Shown here: positions 1-9,401 of the stretch, one piece after another
How the letters are laid out: each line of letters opens with the position of its first letter
Numbering within the stretch: the first letter of the stretch is position 1
NCBI RefSeq assembly: GCF_029168335.1
Contig: NZ_JARGYC010000002.1
Span: 1 to 64,000, forward strand
From: Psychromarinibacter sediminicola
GTDB lineage: Bacteria > Pseudomonadota > Alphaproteobacteria > Rhodobacterales > Rhodobacteraceae
Length of the DNA: 64,000 nucleotides
Reading direction: 5' to 3'
Notes under the pieces: model-generated
Databases searched by the model: none
What the model was told of the DNA's origin: nothing
Seen by the model: only the letters and a program-made list of their open reading frames with translations
Position numbers and translations under genes: made by a program

Positions 1-156
1 GTGCTGACATGAAACATCCTCCTGAACAGGATGAATCACAAACAGTCCCACAAGGGAATCCCCCGCGACTCAGGGTTGCCCCGAAATGCTCTAGACCCGT
101 TTTCTTTGAAAGAAGACGGGCCGGAATATTCGCAATAGTCCGGCGCCCAGGGCCGC
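1..156. other. Non-coding start of window with two hairpins
   Basis: I see no convincing gene here. A small inverted repeat (TCCTG-AA-CAGGA) lies at 20-31. A second one at 96-120 pairs CCCGTTTTCTTT with AAAGAAGACGGG across a single central G, with one G-T pair. The second lies just beyond the stop codon of the leftward tyrS gene and could serve as its transcription terminator, although no clear run of T follows it on that strand. Confidence 0.35.
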
Positions 157-1410
157 CTACTCGACCAGCGTCACCAGCGCGTGCCGCTTCCTGCCCGCCG
201 ACAGCTTCACCGGCTGCGCCAGCGCCGCGGCGTCCAGCATCAGCCCGGCATCGGTCAGCGGCGCATCGTCCAGCCGCGCGCCGTTATCCGCGATCAGCCG
301 CTTGGCCTCCTTGCCCGACTTCGCCAGCCCCGACCGCACGATCAGCTGCACGACGGATATCCCGTCGCCCACCTCCTCGGCCGACAGCGCCAGCGTCGGC
401 AGGTCGTCGCCCACGCCGCCCTTCTCGAACACCTCGCGCGCCGTCGCCTCCGCGGCCTCCGCCGCCGCACGGCCGTGGCACAGCGCGGTCACCTCGTTGG
501 CCAGGATCACCTTCGCCGCGTTGATTTCGGAGCCCGACAGCGCGCCCAGCCGCTCGCATTCCGCCACCGGCAGCTCGGTATAGAGCTTGGCGAACCGCCC
601 CACATCGGCATCCGTGGTGTTCCGCCAGAACTGCCAGAACTCGTAAGGGCTCAGCATGTCGGCGTTCAGCCACATCGCGCCGCCCGCGCTCTTGCCCATC
701 TTGCGCCCGTCCGAGGTGGTCAGCAGCGGCGTCGTCGCGCCGAAGATCTCCTGGTCCAGCACCCGCCGCGTCAGGTCGATCCCGTTGACGATGTTGCCCC
801 ACTGGTCCGACCCGCCCATCTGCAGCCGGCAGCCATAGCGCCGGTTCAGCTCCAGGAAGTCGTAGGCCTGCAGGATCATGTAGTTGAATTCCAGAAACGA
901 CAGCGACTGCTCGCGGTCCAGCCGCGACTTCACCGACTCGAAGGACAGCATCCGGTTGATCGAGAAGTGCCGCCCGATGTCGCGCAGAAATTCCAGGTAG
1001 TTCAGGTCGTCCAGCCACTCCGCGTTGTTCAGCATCAGCGCGTCGGACGGCCCGTCGCCATAGGTCAGGTACTTGGCAAAGACCTGGCGGATCCCCTCGA
1101 TATTGGCGTCGATCGCCTCGGGCGTCATCAGGCTGCGCTCGGTGTCGCGCCCCGAAGGATCGCCCACTTTCGTCGTCCCGCCGCCCATCAGCGTGATCGG
1201 CTTGTGGCCGCATTTCTGGTACCAGCGCAGCAGCATGATGTTCAGCAGATGCCCCACATGCAGCGAATGCGCCGTCGCGTCATAGCCGATATAGGCGGGC
1301 ACGACCCCCGCCATCAGCGCGTCGTCCAGGCCCTGGAGGTCGGTGCAATCGGCAAGGAAGCCCCGCTCGATCATCACCCCCAGAAACTCCGATTTCGGGT
1401 GGTAGGTCAT
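157..1410 (-). CDS. tyrS: Tyrosyl-tRNA synthetase
   Basis: Charges tRNA-Tyr with tyrosine in the cytoplasm (class I aminoacyl-tRNA synthetase). The 417-residue product has the class I HIGH-like motif as HVGHLLN, preceded by YIGYDATA, and the KMSKS loop as KMGKS followed by AGGAMWL. The C-terminal part ([20 protein letters not shown]) is the S4-like RNA-binding domain. I chose the start that gives MTYHPKSEF, the usual beginning of the family; ATG 15 bases upstream (MDRNAMTYH) is possible, and the reading frame stays open further upstream but that part overlaps the divergent anmK gene. Length and motifs match an intact bacterial TyrRS, so the call is secure. Confidence 0.95.
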   Translation of the reverse strand: MTYHPKSEFLGVMIERGFLADCTDLQGLDDALMAGVVPAYIGYDATAHSLHVGHLLNIMLLRWYQKCGHKPITLMGGGTTKVGDPSGRDTERSLMTPEAIDANIEGIRQVFAKYLTYGDGPSDALMLNNAEWLDDLNYLEFLRDIGRHFSINRMLSFESVKSRLDREQSLSFLEFNYMILQAYDFLELNRRYGCRLQMGGSDQWGNIVNGIDLTRRVLDQEIFGATTPLLTTSDGRKMGKSAGGAMWLNADMLSPYEFWQFWRNTTDADVGRFAKLYTELPVAECERLGALSGSEINAAKVILANEVTALCHGRAAAEAAEATAREVFEKGGVGDDLPTLALSAEEVGDGISVVQLIVRSGLAKSGKEAKRLIADNGARLDDAPLTDAGLMLDAAALAQPVKLSAGRKRHALVTLVE

Positions 1411-1478
1411 CGCGTTTCGGTCCATCGTGGATGTCGTGCGGCGCCGGGTATAACCGCGGCGCCGGTGAAGGGGAAGGC

Positions 1479-1496
1479 ATGAAGAACGGGTCATGA
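1479..1496 (+). other. Possible five-codon minicistron ahead of anmK
   Basis: A strong ribosome binding sequence (GAAGGGGAAGG) lies just before an ATG at 1479 that opens a five-codon frame (MKNGS). Its stop codon overlaps the anmK ATG as ATGA. The anmK start has no comparably good ribosome binding site of its own, so re-initiation after this minicistron is a plausible way for anmK to be translated. It could also be chance. Confidence 0.3.
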
Positions 1497-2596
1497 AGAT
1501 CGTGGGACCGGTCTGGACCCTCGGCACGATGTCGGGCACCTCGCTGGACGGGGTCGATGCCGCCATGGTCCTGACCGACGGCGAACGCATCGTCGAGATC
1601 GGCGAAGGCGGCTACCGCCCCTATTCCGAGGCCGAGCGCGAGGTGCTACGCGCCGCCCTCGGGTGCTGGCCGGGCGAGCCGGGCGTCGACGCGGCCGCCG
1701 AAGTGGTCGAGACGGCCCATGCCGAGTTGATGGCGCGGTTCCCCGAGGCCGCGCTCGTCGCCTTCCACGGCCAGACCCTGGCCCACGACCCCCGCGGCCG
1801 CGGCACCCACCAGGCCGGCAACGGCGCCCTGCTGGCCGAGGCGCTGGGCAAGCCGGTGGTCTGGGACTTCCGCTCCTCCGACGTGGAACTGGGCGGCGAG
1901 GGCGCGCCGCTGGCGCCGTTCTACCATTTCGCCGCCGCCCGCTTCATCGGCGCCGACGCGCCCTTGGCCTTTCTCAACCTCGGCGGGGTTGGCAACCTGA
2001 CCTGGCTCGACCCGGCGCAGCCGGGGCCCGACATCCCCGGCGCCTGCCTCGCCTTCGACACCGGCCCCGCCAACGCACCGCTGAACGACCTGATGCTGGC
2101 CCGCCGCGGTGCGTCCCATGACGAGGGCGGCGCGCTGGCCGCCTCCGGCACGCCCGAGGCGCGCATCGTCGCCCGCTTCCTCGACCATGCCTATTTCCTG
2201 CGCATCCCGCCCAAGTCGCTGGACCGCAACGCCTTTCCCGACCTGGTCCCACAGGTCCGCGACCTGCCGGACGCCGATGCCGCCGCCACGCTCGTGGCCT
2301 GCGCCACCGCCGCCGTCGCGCGCGGGATGGAACATTGCCCGTCGCCGCCGGCCCGCCTCCTCGTCACCGGCGGCGGCCGATTCAACGGCGCGATGATGGC
2401 CGGCCTCGCCGCCGCCCTGCCCTGCCCGGTCGAGCCGGTGGAGGCCGCCGGTCTCGACGGCGACCTCCTGGAGGCGCAGGCCTTCGCCTACCTCGCCACC
2501 CGTGTCCTGCGCGGCCTGCCCACGACCGCCCCCGGCACCACCGGCGTCGCCGCCCCGGTCGGCGGCGGCCGCGTCAGCCACCCGTCGACCGCCTGA
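1493..2596 (+). CDS. anmK: Anhydro-N-acetylmuramic acid kinase
   Basis: Converts 1,6-anhydro-MurNAc and ATP to MurNAc-6-phosphate with ring opening, a cytoplasmic step of peptidoglycan recycling. The 367-residue length is normal for AnmK. The N-terminal motif [14 protein letters not shown] is the family phosphate-binding signature; [22 protein letters not shown] and LVTGGGRFN follow in the expected order for this ASKHA-fold kinase. It is divergent from tyrS and faces the lytic transglycosylase gene, whose anhydro-muropeptide products feed this enzyme, so the neighbourhood fits cell-wall recycling. Confidence 0.93.
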   Translation: MKIVGPVWTLGTMSGTSLDGVDAAMVLTDGERIVEIGEGGYRPYSEAEREVLRAALGCWPGEPGVDAAAEVVETAHAELMARFPEAALVAFHGQTLAHDPRGRGTHQAGNGALLAEALGKPVVWDFRSSDVELGGEGAPLAPFYHFAAARFIGADAPLAFLNLGGVGNLTWLDPAQPGPDIPGACLAFDTGPANAPLNDLMLARRGASHDEGGALAASGTPEARIVARFLDHAYFLRIPPKSLDRNAFPDLVPQVRDLPDADAAATLVACATAAVARGMEHCPSPPARLLVTGGGRFNGAMMAGLAAALPCPVEPVEAAGLDGDLLEAQAFAYLATRVLRGLPTTAPGTTGVAAPVGGGRVSHPSTA

Positions 2597-2697
2597 CCCG
2601 CGCGCCGGCGGCCGAACCATCGCACCACCCCAGGGCTTCTTCTCGTTCCAAATACGCAAATCCGCCCGCACCACCCCACGATGCCCCGTCCCCTCTC

Positions 2698-2753
2698 GCG
2701 CCGCGCCTGCGGGGCCGCGGGTGGGCGGCGGGGCGGCCCCGTAGGCGCGGCGC
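2698..2753. terminator. Long GC-rich hairpin between convergent anmK and slt
   Basis: A 21-bp stem with a single G-T pair (2698-2718 against 2733-2753) closes a 14-base G-rich loop. The right arm ends on the last base of the slt stop codon. The position between two convergent genes suggests a bidirectional terminator or transcript-stabilising hairpin, but there is no T-run on either side. Confidence 0.55.
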
Positions 2754-4834
2754 TACCGGGCCGTCAGAAGCTCCGTCAGCCCCACCGCGCCGACCTCGCC
2801 GGTCAGCCGCGCGCGGTAGACCGGCACGCTCTCGGTGACCCGCATCACATAGTTCCGCGTCTCGCGGAACGGGATATGCTCCACCCAGTCCACCGGATCG
2901 GTCCCCGGATCGCGCGGGTCGCCGTACAGCTCGACCCAACGCCGCGGCCGCCCCGGCCCGGCATTGTACCCAGCCGAAACCAGCGCATAGTTCGGCCCGA
3001 ATTCCTCGATCAGATCCGCCAGATAGGCGCTCCCCAGGGTCGCGTTATACACCGCATCCGTGGTCAGCGCCCCCAGCCGATAGGCCAGTCCCAGCTGCCC
3101 CGAGACCAGCCGCGCGGTCCCCGGCATCAGCTGCATCAGCCCGCGCGCGCCCGCCGGGCTGACGGCGGCGACGTTGAACTCGCTCTCGCGCCGCGCGACG
3201 GCCAGCGCCAGCGCCTCCTCGACCGGCAGGTCGACGCCCAGATCCTGCAGCGGGAAATAGGCGCGGATCGGCACCGCCCCCTCGCGCACGATCTGCTTGG
3301 ACACCCGGACCGCGACGAACGGGTCGCCCAGCGACAGCGCGAACTCGCCCAGCGCCTCCAGCTCCTCGACCGGCGTGCTCTCGGCCAGATGCGACAGGAA
3401 GCGCACCGTCTCCCACCGCTCGCCCGCGTCGAACCACAGCACCGCCGCCGCGAAGACCGAGGAGTCCACGAACCCCGCCTCGCGCCAGTCCGGCGGCTCC
3501 GCGCGCCCGGTCAGCGCGGGGTCGAGCGGCACGCCCGCCTTCTCCGCGGATAACTGCCCGTAAAAGGCTGTCTGATGCACCGCGCCGCGCTGCCAGGCCG
3601 CCATCGCCGCCTCGGCATCGCCCATCGCCGCCAGCGCGCGGCCCTCCCAGTAATGCCCGCGGCTCAGGCTGATCGGCGTGTCGACCACCGCCGTGTGCCG
3701 CCGGAAATGCGCCAGCGCCGTTTCCGGATCGTCCAGGTAGGTCAGCGCCAGGTAGCCCGCCAGCCATTCCAGATCGGCATAGGGGTAGAAGTCGTCCGTC
3801 TTCTCGATGTGGTGGTTCGCGGCCAGGTCGTAGGCTCGCTGCCCGTTCCCTGCGCGCATCTCCTGCCGCGCCAGAACCCGGCGCCATTCGGCCCATTCCT
3901 GCGGCCGGCCCAGCCGCTCGGCGCTGGTGCTCTGCGAGATGATCAGGTCGGCCGCCTCGTCGCGGCGCCGCTTCTCGATCCGCCAGATCATCCGGTCATA
4001 GGCCAGCCCGCCATGGTCGCGCAGCGCCTCCGGCACCGCCTCGATCGCCGCGTCGACGCCGGCCTCTTCGCGCTGCAGCGCGATACGCGCCTCGGCCAGC
4101 GCCTTCCGGCCCGCGTCGACCCGCGCCATCGCGCGGAGCACCCCGCTCCGGTCGCCGCGCCACAGCAGCAGGTCCAGCCGCGCCGCATGGGCCGGCGCGA
4201 CCGTGTCGCCGTAGGCGTCCAGGATCGCCGCTTCCTCGGTCGCCCCCATCTCCAGCTCGCGCCAGGCGCGCAGCACGGTGGTCTCCGCGTCGTCGGTCCG
4301 TCCCGACGCCGCCAGCGCCTCGGCCAGGCGCAGCGCGCCGTGTCCGGTCTGCGGCGGCTGCGCCGCGAAATAGGCAAGCACGTCCGCCGGGGCGGCGCCT
4401 TCGGGAATCGACGACTCGCCGCGCCGGCGCAACAGCGCCAGCCCCGGCCAGTTCCCGTTCTCCGACAGGAATGCCAGATAGTCCGCGAACTCCCCGCGTC
4501 CCCGGCGCAGCCGCTGCCACTCCACGATATCCGCGGCCGCCGGGCCGCGCTGCTCGGCCAGCGCCGCCGCGATGTCCCAGTCGCCCCGCGCCGCGGCCGC
4601 CAGCGCGAGCCGCAACTCGTGGCCCTGCAACAGATCCTCCGGCCGCGGCGCCGGAACACGCGCGCTCGCCTCGACCGCCAGCTCGGTCGCCGGCGTCTCC
4701 GGCTCGGCGGAGGTGGAGGCCACGACCTCGCCCGTCCCCGGTCGCGGCGGCGGGCGCATGTTCTCCTGCGCGGCGGCCGGCGCCGCAACAAGTGTCAGCC
4801 CCGCCAGCGCGGCGATCAAACCTTTACGTCTCAT
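2753..4834 (-). CDS. slt: Soluble lytic murein transglycosylase
   Basis: Periplasmic lytic transglycosylase that cleaves MurNAc-GlcNAc bonds and leaves 1,6-anhydro-MurNAc ends. The 693-residue protein begins with a Sec signal (MRRKGLIAALAGLTLVAAPAAA), continues with a long alpha-helical repeat region like the Slt70 superhelix, and ends with the catalytic SLT domain: RRESEFNVAAVSPAGARGLM at about residues 548-567, with Glu550 as the expected catalytic acid, then MPGTA and SAGYNAGPGR. Residues 25-60 are Pro/Thr/Glu-rich. The gene faces anmK, which acts on its product. Confidence 0.9.
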   Translation of the reverse strand: MRRKGLIAALAGLTLVAAPAAAQENMRPPPRPGTGEVVASTSAEPETPATELAVEASARVPAPRPEDLLQGHELRLALAAAARGDWDIAAALAEQRGPAAADIVEWQRLRRGRGEFADYLAFLSENGNWPGLALLRRRGESSIPEGAAPADVLAYFAAQPPQTGHGALRLAEALAASGRTDDAETTVLRAWRELEMGATEEAAILDAYGDTVAPAHAARLDLLLWRGDRSGVLRAMARVDAGRKALAEARIALQREEAGVDAAIEAVPEALRDHGGLAYDRMIWRIEKRRRDEAADLIISQSTSAERLGRPQEWAEWRRVLARQEMRAGNGQRAYDLAANHHIEKTDDFYPYADLEWLAGYLALTYLDDPETALAHFRRHTAVVDTPISLSRGHYWEGRALAAMGDAEAAMAAWQRGAVHQTAFYGQLSAEKAGVPLDPALTGRAEPPDWREAGFVDSSVFAAAVLWFDAGERWETVRFLSHLAESTPVEELEALGEFALSLGDPFVAVRVSKQIVREGAVPIRAYFPLQDLGVDLPVEEALALAVARRESEFNVAAVSPAGARGLMQLMPGTARLVSGQLGLAYRLGALTTDAVYNATLGSAYLADLIEEFGPNYALVSAGYNAGPGRPRRWVELYGDPRDPGTDPVDWVEHIPFRETRNYVMRVTESVPVYRARLTGEVGAVGLTELLTAR

Positions 4835-5010
4835 GATTCACGGCCCTTGACGCAACCCGCACCAAAGGGTAGCGGGCCGCGGGCCCTTGTAAAACACACA
4901 AACTTGGCAACTGGCCGGACAACGCCTAGGGTCCGGACCATACCGCGCCCGACCATACCGCGCCCGGCCCGCGCGGGTGAGGAGGAGCCACGAGAAAAAG
5001 GATGCGCATC

Positions 5011-5889
5011 ATGATCAAGGGGTCCATGCCCGCTCTGGTGACGCCGTACGCGAAGGACGGCTCGGTTGATCTGGATGCGCTCAAACGCCTCGTGGACTGG
5101 CAGATCGACCAGGGCAGCCACGGGCTGGTCCCCGTCGGCACCACGGGCGAAAGCCCGACCCTGTCGCACCAGGAACACGAGATGGTCGTGGAAGAGGTGG
5201 TGAAGGCCGCCGGCGGCCGCGTGCCGGTGATCGCCGGCGCCGGGTCGAACAACACCGACGAGGCGATCCGCTTCATGCGCCACGCCGAAAGCGTCGGCGC
5301 CGATGCCGCGCTGGTGGTCACGCCCTATTACAACAAGCCGACGCAGCGCGGGCTCTACGCCCATTTCAAGGCGCTGCACGACTGCTGCGACCTGCCGATC
5401 GTCATCTACAACATCCCCGGCCGCTCGGCGATCGACATGCTGCCCGACACGATGGGCGAACTGGCGAAGCTGCCGCGCATCATCGGGGTGAAGGACGCCA
5501 CCGGCGACCTGGCGCGGGTGTCCTGGCAGCGGATCACCTGCGGCGCCGACTTCATCCAGATCTCGGGCGAGGACGCCACCGCCCACGGCTTCAACGCCCA
5601 GGGCGGCGTCGGCTGCATCTCGGTGACGGCGAACGTGGCGCCCAAGCTCTGCGCCGAGCTGCAGGAGGCCTGCCTGGCCAACGACTATGCCACGGCGCTG
5701 ACCCTGCAGGACCGGCTGATGCCGCTGCACAAGGCGATCTTCACCGAGCCGGGGCTGTGCGGCGCCAAATACGGCCTGTCGGTGCTGGGCATGTGCGACG
5801 ACAGCGTCCGCTCGCCGCTGACCGAGCTGGCCGACAGCACCAAGGCGATGGTGCGCGACGGCATGGTCCATGCCGGGCTGATCAACTGA
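5011..5889 (+). CDS. dapA: 4-hydroxy-tetrahydrodipicolinate synthase
   Basis: Condenses pyruvate with aspartate semialdehyde, the committed step of lysine and meso-diaminopimelate synthesis. The class I aldolase features are present: [24 protein letters not shown], and the Schiff-base lysine in GVKDATGD. Two starts are possible, ATG at 5002 (MRIMIKGSM) and ATG at 5011 (MIKGSM). I chose 5011 because it gives 292 residues and puts the catalytic lysine at position 161, as in the E. coli enzyme, and leaves AAAAAGG about nine bases upstream. It is divergent from slt. Confidence 0.95.
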   Translation: MIKGSMPALVTPYAKDGSVDLDALKRLVDWQIDQGSHGLVPVGTTGESPTLSHQEHEMVVEEVVKAAGGRVPVIAGAGSNNTDEAIRFMRHAESVGADAALVVTPYYNKPTQRGLYAHFKALHDCCDLPIVIYNIPGRSAIDMLPDTMGELAKLPRIIGVKDATGDLARVSWQRITCGADFIQISGEDATAHGFNAQGGVGCISVTANVAPKLCAELQEACLANDYATALTLQDRLMPLHKAIFTEPGLCGAKYGLSVLGMCDDSVRSPLTELADSTKAMVRDGMVHAGLIN

Positions 5890-5893
5890 TAAG

Positions 5894-5911
5894 GCCGGCC
5901 TCCGGGCCGGC
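5894..5911 (+). terminator. Hairpin after dapA
   Basis: GCCGGCC (5894-5900) and GGCCGGC (5905-5911) form a seven-pair stem four bases after the dapA stop codon. There is no T-run, so termination here is possible but not demonstrated by the sequence. Confidence 0.4.
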
Positions 5912-5965
5912 AGCCGACCAAAGCGCGGCCGGGTGGGGGCGCGTCGGCGCTCGCGCCGTCGCCGC

Positions 5966-6409
5966 TCACCCCAGCCGGTCGCGCCCCTCGGACTGGATGA
6001 TCCGCACGCGGCGCAGCACCTCGACGAGGATCGCGCCCAGCAGGCCGATCATCAAAAGACCGTTCACCGCCGCCATCCCCGCCAGCAGACGCCAGTCCTG
6101 CGGCAGCAGGATGTCGCCGAAGCCCAGCGTGGTGAAGGCGACGATCGAGAAATAGACCGACGCCTCCAGCGTGATGAAGATCTCCAGCCACAGGAAGACG
6201 AAGGCCCAGACCCAGACCGCCACGGTCACGATCCCCAGCACGGCCACCACCGCCAGCCCCATCAGCGCGAGCAGCTTCGGCGCGTGCGGCCGGCGCACGA
6301 ACCAGTAGCCGCGGCGGATCAACACCTGCTCCAGCCCCAGGAAGGCGAGCCCGGCCGCCAGCGTGGTGATCAGGATCAGGACGGTGCCGATGGCGATCTG
6401 CAGAACCAT
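5966..6409 (-). CDS. Two-helix potassium-channel-family membrane protein
   Basis: A 147-residue inner-membrane protein with a pore-loop motif like that of ion channels: [10 protein letters not shown], the TxGxGD-type selectivity filter, between hydrophobic helices (roughly residues 1-25, 45-85 and 110-135). It has no cytoplasmic RCK/TrkA domain. I chose the ATG giving [11 protein letters not shown]; 12 more codons upstream are open. It lies between dapA and smpB on the opposite strand. Ion selectivity cannot be proved, because the filter is only similar to canonical TVGYG. Confidence 0.75.
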   Translation of the reverse strand: MVLQIAIGTVLILITTLAAGLAFLGLEQVLIRRGYWFVRRPHAPKLLALMGLAVVAVLGIVTVAVWVWAFVFLWLEIFITLEASVYFSIVAFTTLGFGDILLPQDWRLLAGMAAVNGLLMIGLLGAILVEVLRRVRIIQSEGRDRLG

Positions 6410-6506
6410 GGCGCCGCATGTTCCGCGCCCGCCCGGCGCGGTCAACCCGCCAAGACGTGTCGGGCCACTGGACAGATGCGGCCGATCCGCCTATTTCGTG
6501 GTCGCC

Positions 6507-6983
6507 ATGGCCAAACCGAAGGACAACCCCAACTACAAGGTCGTCGCCGAGAACCGGCGCGCGCGCTTCGACTATGCCATCGAGGACGACCTGGAATGCG
6601 GCATCGTCCTGGAAGGCTCCGAGGTGAAGTCGCTGCGCGAGGGCCAGGCCAACATCGCCGAGAGCTATGCGGCGGTGGAGGACGGCGAGCTGTGGCTGGT
6701 GAACGGCTATATCGCGCCCTACAAGCAGGCAAAGACCTTCGGCCACGACGAGCGGCGCAAGCGCAAGCTGCTGGTGTCGAAGAAGGAACTGGCGCGGCTG
6801 TGGTCCGAGACCCAGCGCAAGGGGCTGACGCTGGTGCCGCTGGTGCTGTACTTCAACCATCGCGGCATCGCCAAGCTGAAGATCGGCATCGCCAAGGGCA
6901 AGAAGATCGCCGACAAGCGCGAGACGGCGGCCAAGCGCGACTGGAACCGGCAAAAGCAGCGGCTGCTGAAGGAGCACGGCTGA
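6507..6983 (+). CDS. smpB: SsrA-binding protein SmpB
   Basis: Binds tmRNA and brings it to stalled ribosomes for trans-translation. The 158-residue protein has the family signatures: [13 protein letters not shown] at the N-terminus, [27 protein letters not shown], and a basic C-terminal tail ([19 protein letters not shown]). The start was set at MAKPKDN because it matches family length; the frame is open upstream, but that stretch overlaps the channel gene. No ssrA gene is visible in the window. Confidence 0.95.
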   Translation: MAKPKDNPNYKVVAENRRARFDYAIEDDLECGIVLEGSEVKSLREGQANIAESYAAVEDGELWLVNGYIAPYKQAKTFGHDERRKRKLLVSKKELARLWSETQRKGLTLVPLVLYFNHRGIAKLKIGIAKGKKIADKRETAAKRDWNRQKQRLLKEHG

Positions 6984-6993
6984 CGCCCGGCCG

Positions 6994-8166
6994 CTAGCCG
7001 AAGACCCCCTCCGCCTCCAGCTCCGCGATCTCCGCCTCGGTCATGCCGGCCGCACCTAGGACGGCGTCGCGGTCGGTGCCCGGCAGCACGGCCGCCCGGT
7101 CCGTCCCGTCCCGCGCGAGGCCCGGCCCGAGCGGCAGGGACAATTGCCGGATCGCCTCGCCCCCGGCCGCGACCTCGCGCACCATGCCGCGGGCCCGGTT
7201 GTGCGGATCCTCGAAGGCTTCGGCCACGCTCAGGACGGGGGCGAACTGCGTCCCCGCCTCGGCCAGCACCGTTTCCCACTCGGCCCGGGTGCGGGTCCGG
7301 AACAGCGCCGCGATCTCCTCGGCGATCCCGTCGCGCGCCGCCGGGTCGATCTGCAGCGGCACCCAGTCGGGCCGCCCCGCGAGCCGGCAGAACCGCTCCC
7401 AATAGGCGGGCTCCATGTCCGAGGTGGCGATGAACCCGCCGTCCTTGGTCTCCCAGATGCCGCAATCCACCCGGCGCTTCCCCCGCGCCGGAATGTCGTC
7501 GGGGTCCGGGTGCCGCGCGATCACGTTGGCGTTCAGGCACATCGCCGTATCCGACATCGCGATGTCCAGGTGCCGGCCCGTGCCCGTCCGCGCGCGCTCT
7601 GCCAGCGCCGCCGTCACCGCGAGCGCCGCGTTGGTCCCGGTCAGCACGTCCGCCGCGGCCAGGCCCAGCGACGACGGCCGCTCCGCCCGGTCCCCCGCCC
7701 GGCTCATCGCGCCGGAGACCGCCAGTGCCAGCGGGTCGTGCCCCGCCCGCTCGCGATACGGCCCGGTCTGGCCGCATAGCGTGATCGAACAGGTGACGAG
7801 CCGCGGGTTCACCTCGGCCAGATCGTCATGCCCCAGCCCCAGCCGCGCCAGAACGCCGGGCCGGTAATCCTCGACCACAACGTCCATGCCGGCCACCAGC
7901 CGCCGCACGACCTCGCGCGCCCGCGCATGCCCGATATCCAGCCGCAAGGACTGCTTGTTCCGCGCCAGCATGTCCTGCGCCCGCATCCGCGCGCGGCCGA
8001 CGGCATCCAGCCTGTCCCAGCCGAACACCTTCGCCTGCTTGGCAATCTCGCGCGGGTTCTCGATGCGGGTCACCTGCGCCCCCATCTCGGACAGCAGCCA
8101 GGTGCAGTAGGGGCCGGGCAGAAGGCGGGAGAAGTCGAGGATCTTCAGGTCGGGATAGGCAGTCAT
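6994..8166 (-). CDS. Family III CoA-transferase (CaiB/BaiF type), copy 1
   Basis: A 390-residue protein of the class III CoA-transferase family, which moves CoA between carboxylic acids through an aspartyl-CoA anhydride. It begins with the typical LKILDFSRLLPGPYCTWLLS; LVTCSITLCGQTGPY and HLDIAMSDTAM, with the expected catalytic Asp, follow. It most resembles the 16302-17396 copy of this window: both have a short RNK region and an AMSD motif. It is the last gene of a leftward overlapped operon; its ATG overlaps the stop of the MFS gene (ATGA). The substrate is unknown. Confidence 0.88.
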   Translation of the reverse strand: MTAYPDLKILDFSRLLPGPYCTWLLSEMGAQVTRIENPREIAKQAKVFGWDRLDAVGRARMRAQDMLARNKQSLRLDIGHARAREVVRRLVAGMDVVVEDYRPGVLARLGLGHDDLAEVNPRLVTCSITLCGQTGPYRERAGHDPLALAVSGAMSRAGDRAERPSSLGLAAADVLTGTNAALAVTAALAERARTGTGRHLDIAMSDTAMCLNANVIARHPDPDDIPARGKRRVDCGIWETKDGGFIATSDMEPAYWERFCRLAGRPDWVPLQIDPAARDGIAEEIAALFRTRTRAEWETVLAEAGTQFAPVLSVAEAFEDPHNRARGMVREVAAGGEAIRQLSLPLGPGLARDGTDRAAVLPGTDRDAVLGAAGMTEAEIAELEAEGVFG

Positions 8167-9401
8167 CGCGGCCTCGGTATGGCGAATTGCAGGGCGATGC
8201 CGGCGGCGAACAGGAAGGCGCCGAACCCGGCGATGGCCAGCGCGTAAGTGCCGGTCGTGTCGTGGACCCAGCCGGCGACGATGGGGCCGGCCATGGTGCC
8301 GGGGACCTGCAGGAACATGAAGCTTCCCTGGATCGCCCCCATGCTCGCCTGGCCGAACTGCGCCACGGCGATCATCAGGATCATCACCGTGGGCACGCCC
8401 GTCGCCACCCCCTTGGCCAGCATCATCGTCAGCACGGTGCCGTCGCTGCGCAGGACCGCGTCGGCGAACAGCGTCAGGCTGAGCGCGACCAGCACCGCCC
8501 CCAGCACGCGCGGCAGGGCGAAGGGTGGCAGCCGGTCGGAATAGAACCCGGTGAGCAGCCGCGCCGGGATCGACAGCAGGATCAACAGCCCCACGACCCC
8601 GCCGGCCCCGGCCACGGTCCAGCCGCGGTCGGTCAGCATCGGGATGGCATGCACCGAGACGCCCGCGATGGTGCCGGCGGTGGACATGTAGGCGAAGGCG
8701 ATGACCCAGTAGCCCCGCGTCCGCATCGCGTCGCGCAGGGTCATCGAAGGCTCCGGCGCGGCGCCCCCGGCGCGCGTCGCCGCACCCGTCTCGAACAGCA
8801 GAAGCGGCAGCGGCAGGGTGCAGAGCAGCAGCACCGCCCAGACCGAACAGGCGCTGCGCCAGCCGAAGCTGGTGATCAGCCAGACGATGACGGGAAGCTG
8901 CGCCGTGGTCACCAGCGCGACGATCGTGAACCGGATCGCCAGGGCGACGCCGCGGCCGCTGGTGGCATGGGCGACGACCGTCCGGTCCATCGCCACGGTG
9001 AAGGCAAAGGCCGTGCCGGCCGACACGACGACGCCCCAGGACAGGTAGAGCCCCAGCGGCCCGGTCACCAGCGCCGTCAGAAAAAGCCCCAGGGCGATCA
9101 CCAGCGTCCCCGCGACCACCACCACGCGCGCGCCGAAGCGGTCGACCGAATGCCCCGCCGCCAGCGACGTGGCCCCGCCCACCAGCCGGCCCAGCGAGAT
9201 GGCCGAGGACACGCCCGCGCGGCTCATCTCCAGCTCTGCCGCGATGGGTTTCAGCAGGGCCGACACCGCCACCTGCACGAAACCGTGCCCCATGCCGGTC
9301 AGCAGCCCCGAGCTGCCGACGACGGCCCATTTCCGGCGCGCGCTACGCGAGGCGTCGTCGGTGGCGCCGGTCAGCCAGCCGAACCGGGGCGCGTCACTCA
9401 C
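8163..9401 (-). CDS. MFS transporter
   Basis: A 412-residue integral membrane protein with about 12 hydrophobic segments. The loop after the second helix carries HSVDRFGARVVV, a variant of the MFS motif A (G-x-x-D-R-x-G-R-R). The start is GTG at 9401 (VSDAPRFGWL), which overlaps the stop of the preceding dehydratase-like gene as GTGA, so the two are likely translationally coupled. Its position between the dehydratase-like pair and a CoA-transferase suggests uptake or export of the pathway acid, probably a monocarboxylate-type compound; that is inference. Confidence 0.85.
   Translation of the reverse strand: MSDAPRFGWLTGATDDASRSARRKWAVVGSSGLLTGMGHGFVQVAVSALLKPIAAELEMSRAGVSSAISLGRLVGGATSLAAGHSVDRFGARVVVVAGTLVIALGLFLTALVTGPLGLYLSWGVVVSAGTAFAFTVAMDRTVVAHATSGRGVALAIRFTIVALVTTAQLPVIVWLITSFGWRSACSVWAVLLLCTLPLPLLLFETGAATRAGGAAPEPSMTLRDAMRTRGYWVIAFAYMSTAGTIAGVSVHAIPMLTDRGWTVAGAGGVVGLLILLSIPARLLTGFYSDRLPPFALPRVLGAVLVALSLTLFADAVLRSDGTVLTMMLAKGVATGVPTVMILMIAVAQFGQASMGAIQGSFMFLQVPGTMAGPIVAGWVHDTTGTYALAIAGFGAFLFAAGIALQFAIPRPR

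Noticed and set aside
1411-1590. Longer N-terminus for tyrS
   Set aside because: The extra 60 codons overlap the start of divergent anmK and lack similarity to TyrRS; the family start MTYHPKSEF is well placed.
3575-5014. 479-codon open frame on the + strand opposite slt
   Set aside because: It is antisense to a clearly conserved transglycosylase, is very rich in Arg, Gln, His and Pro as expected for a GC-rich shadow, and has no recognisable domain.
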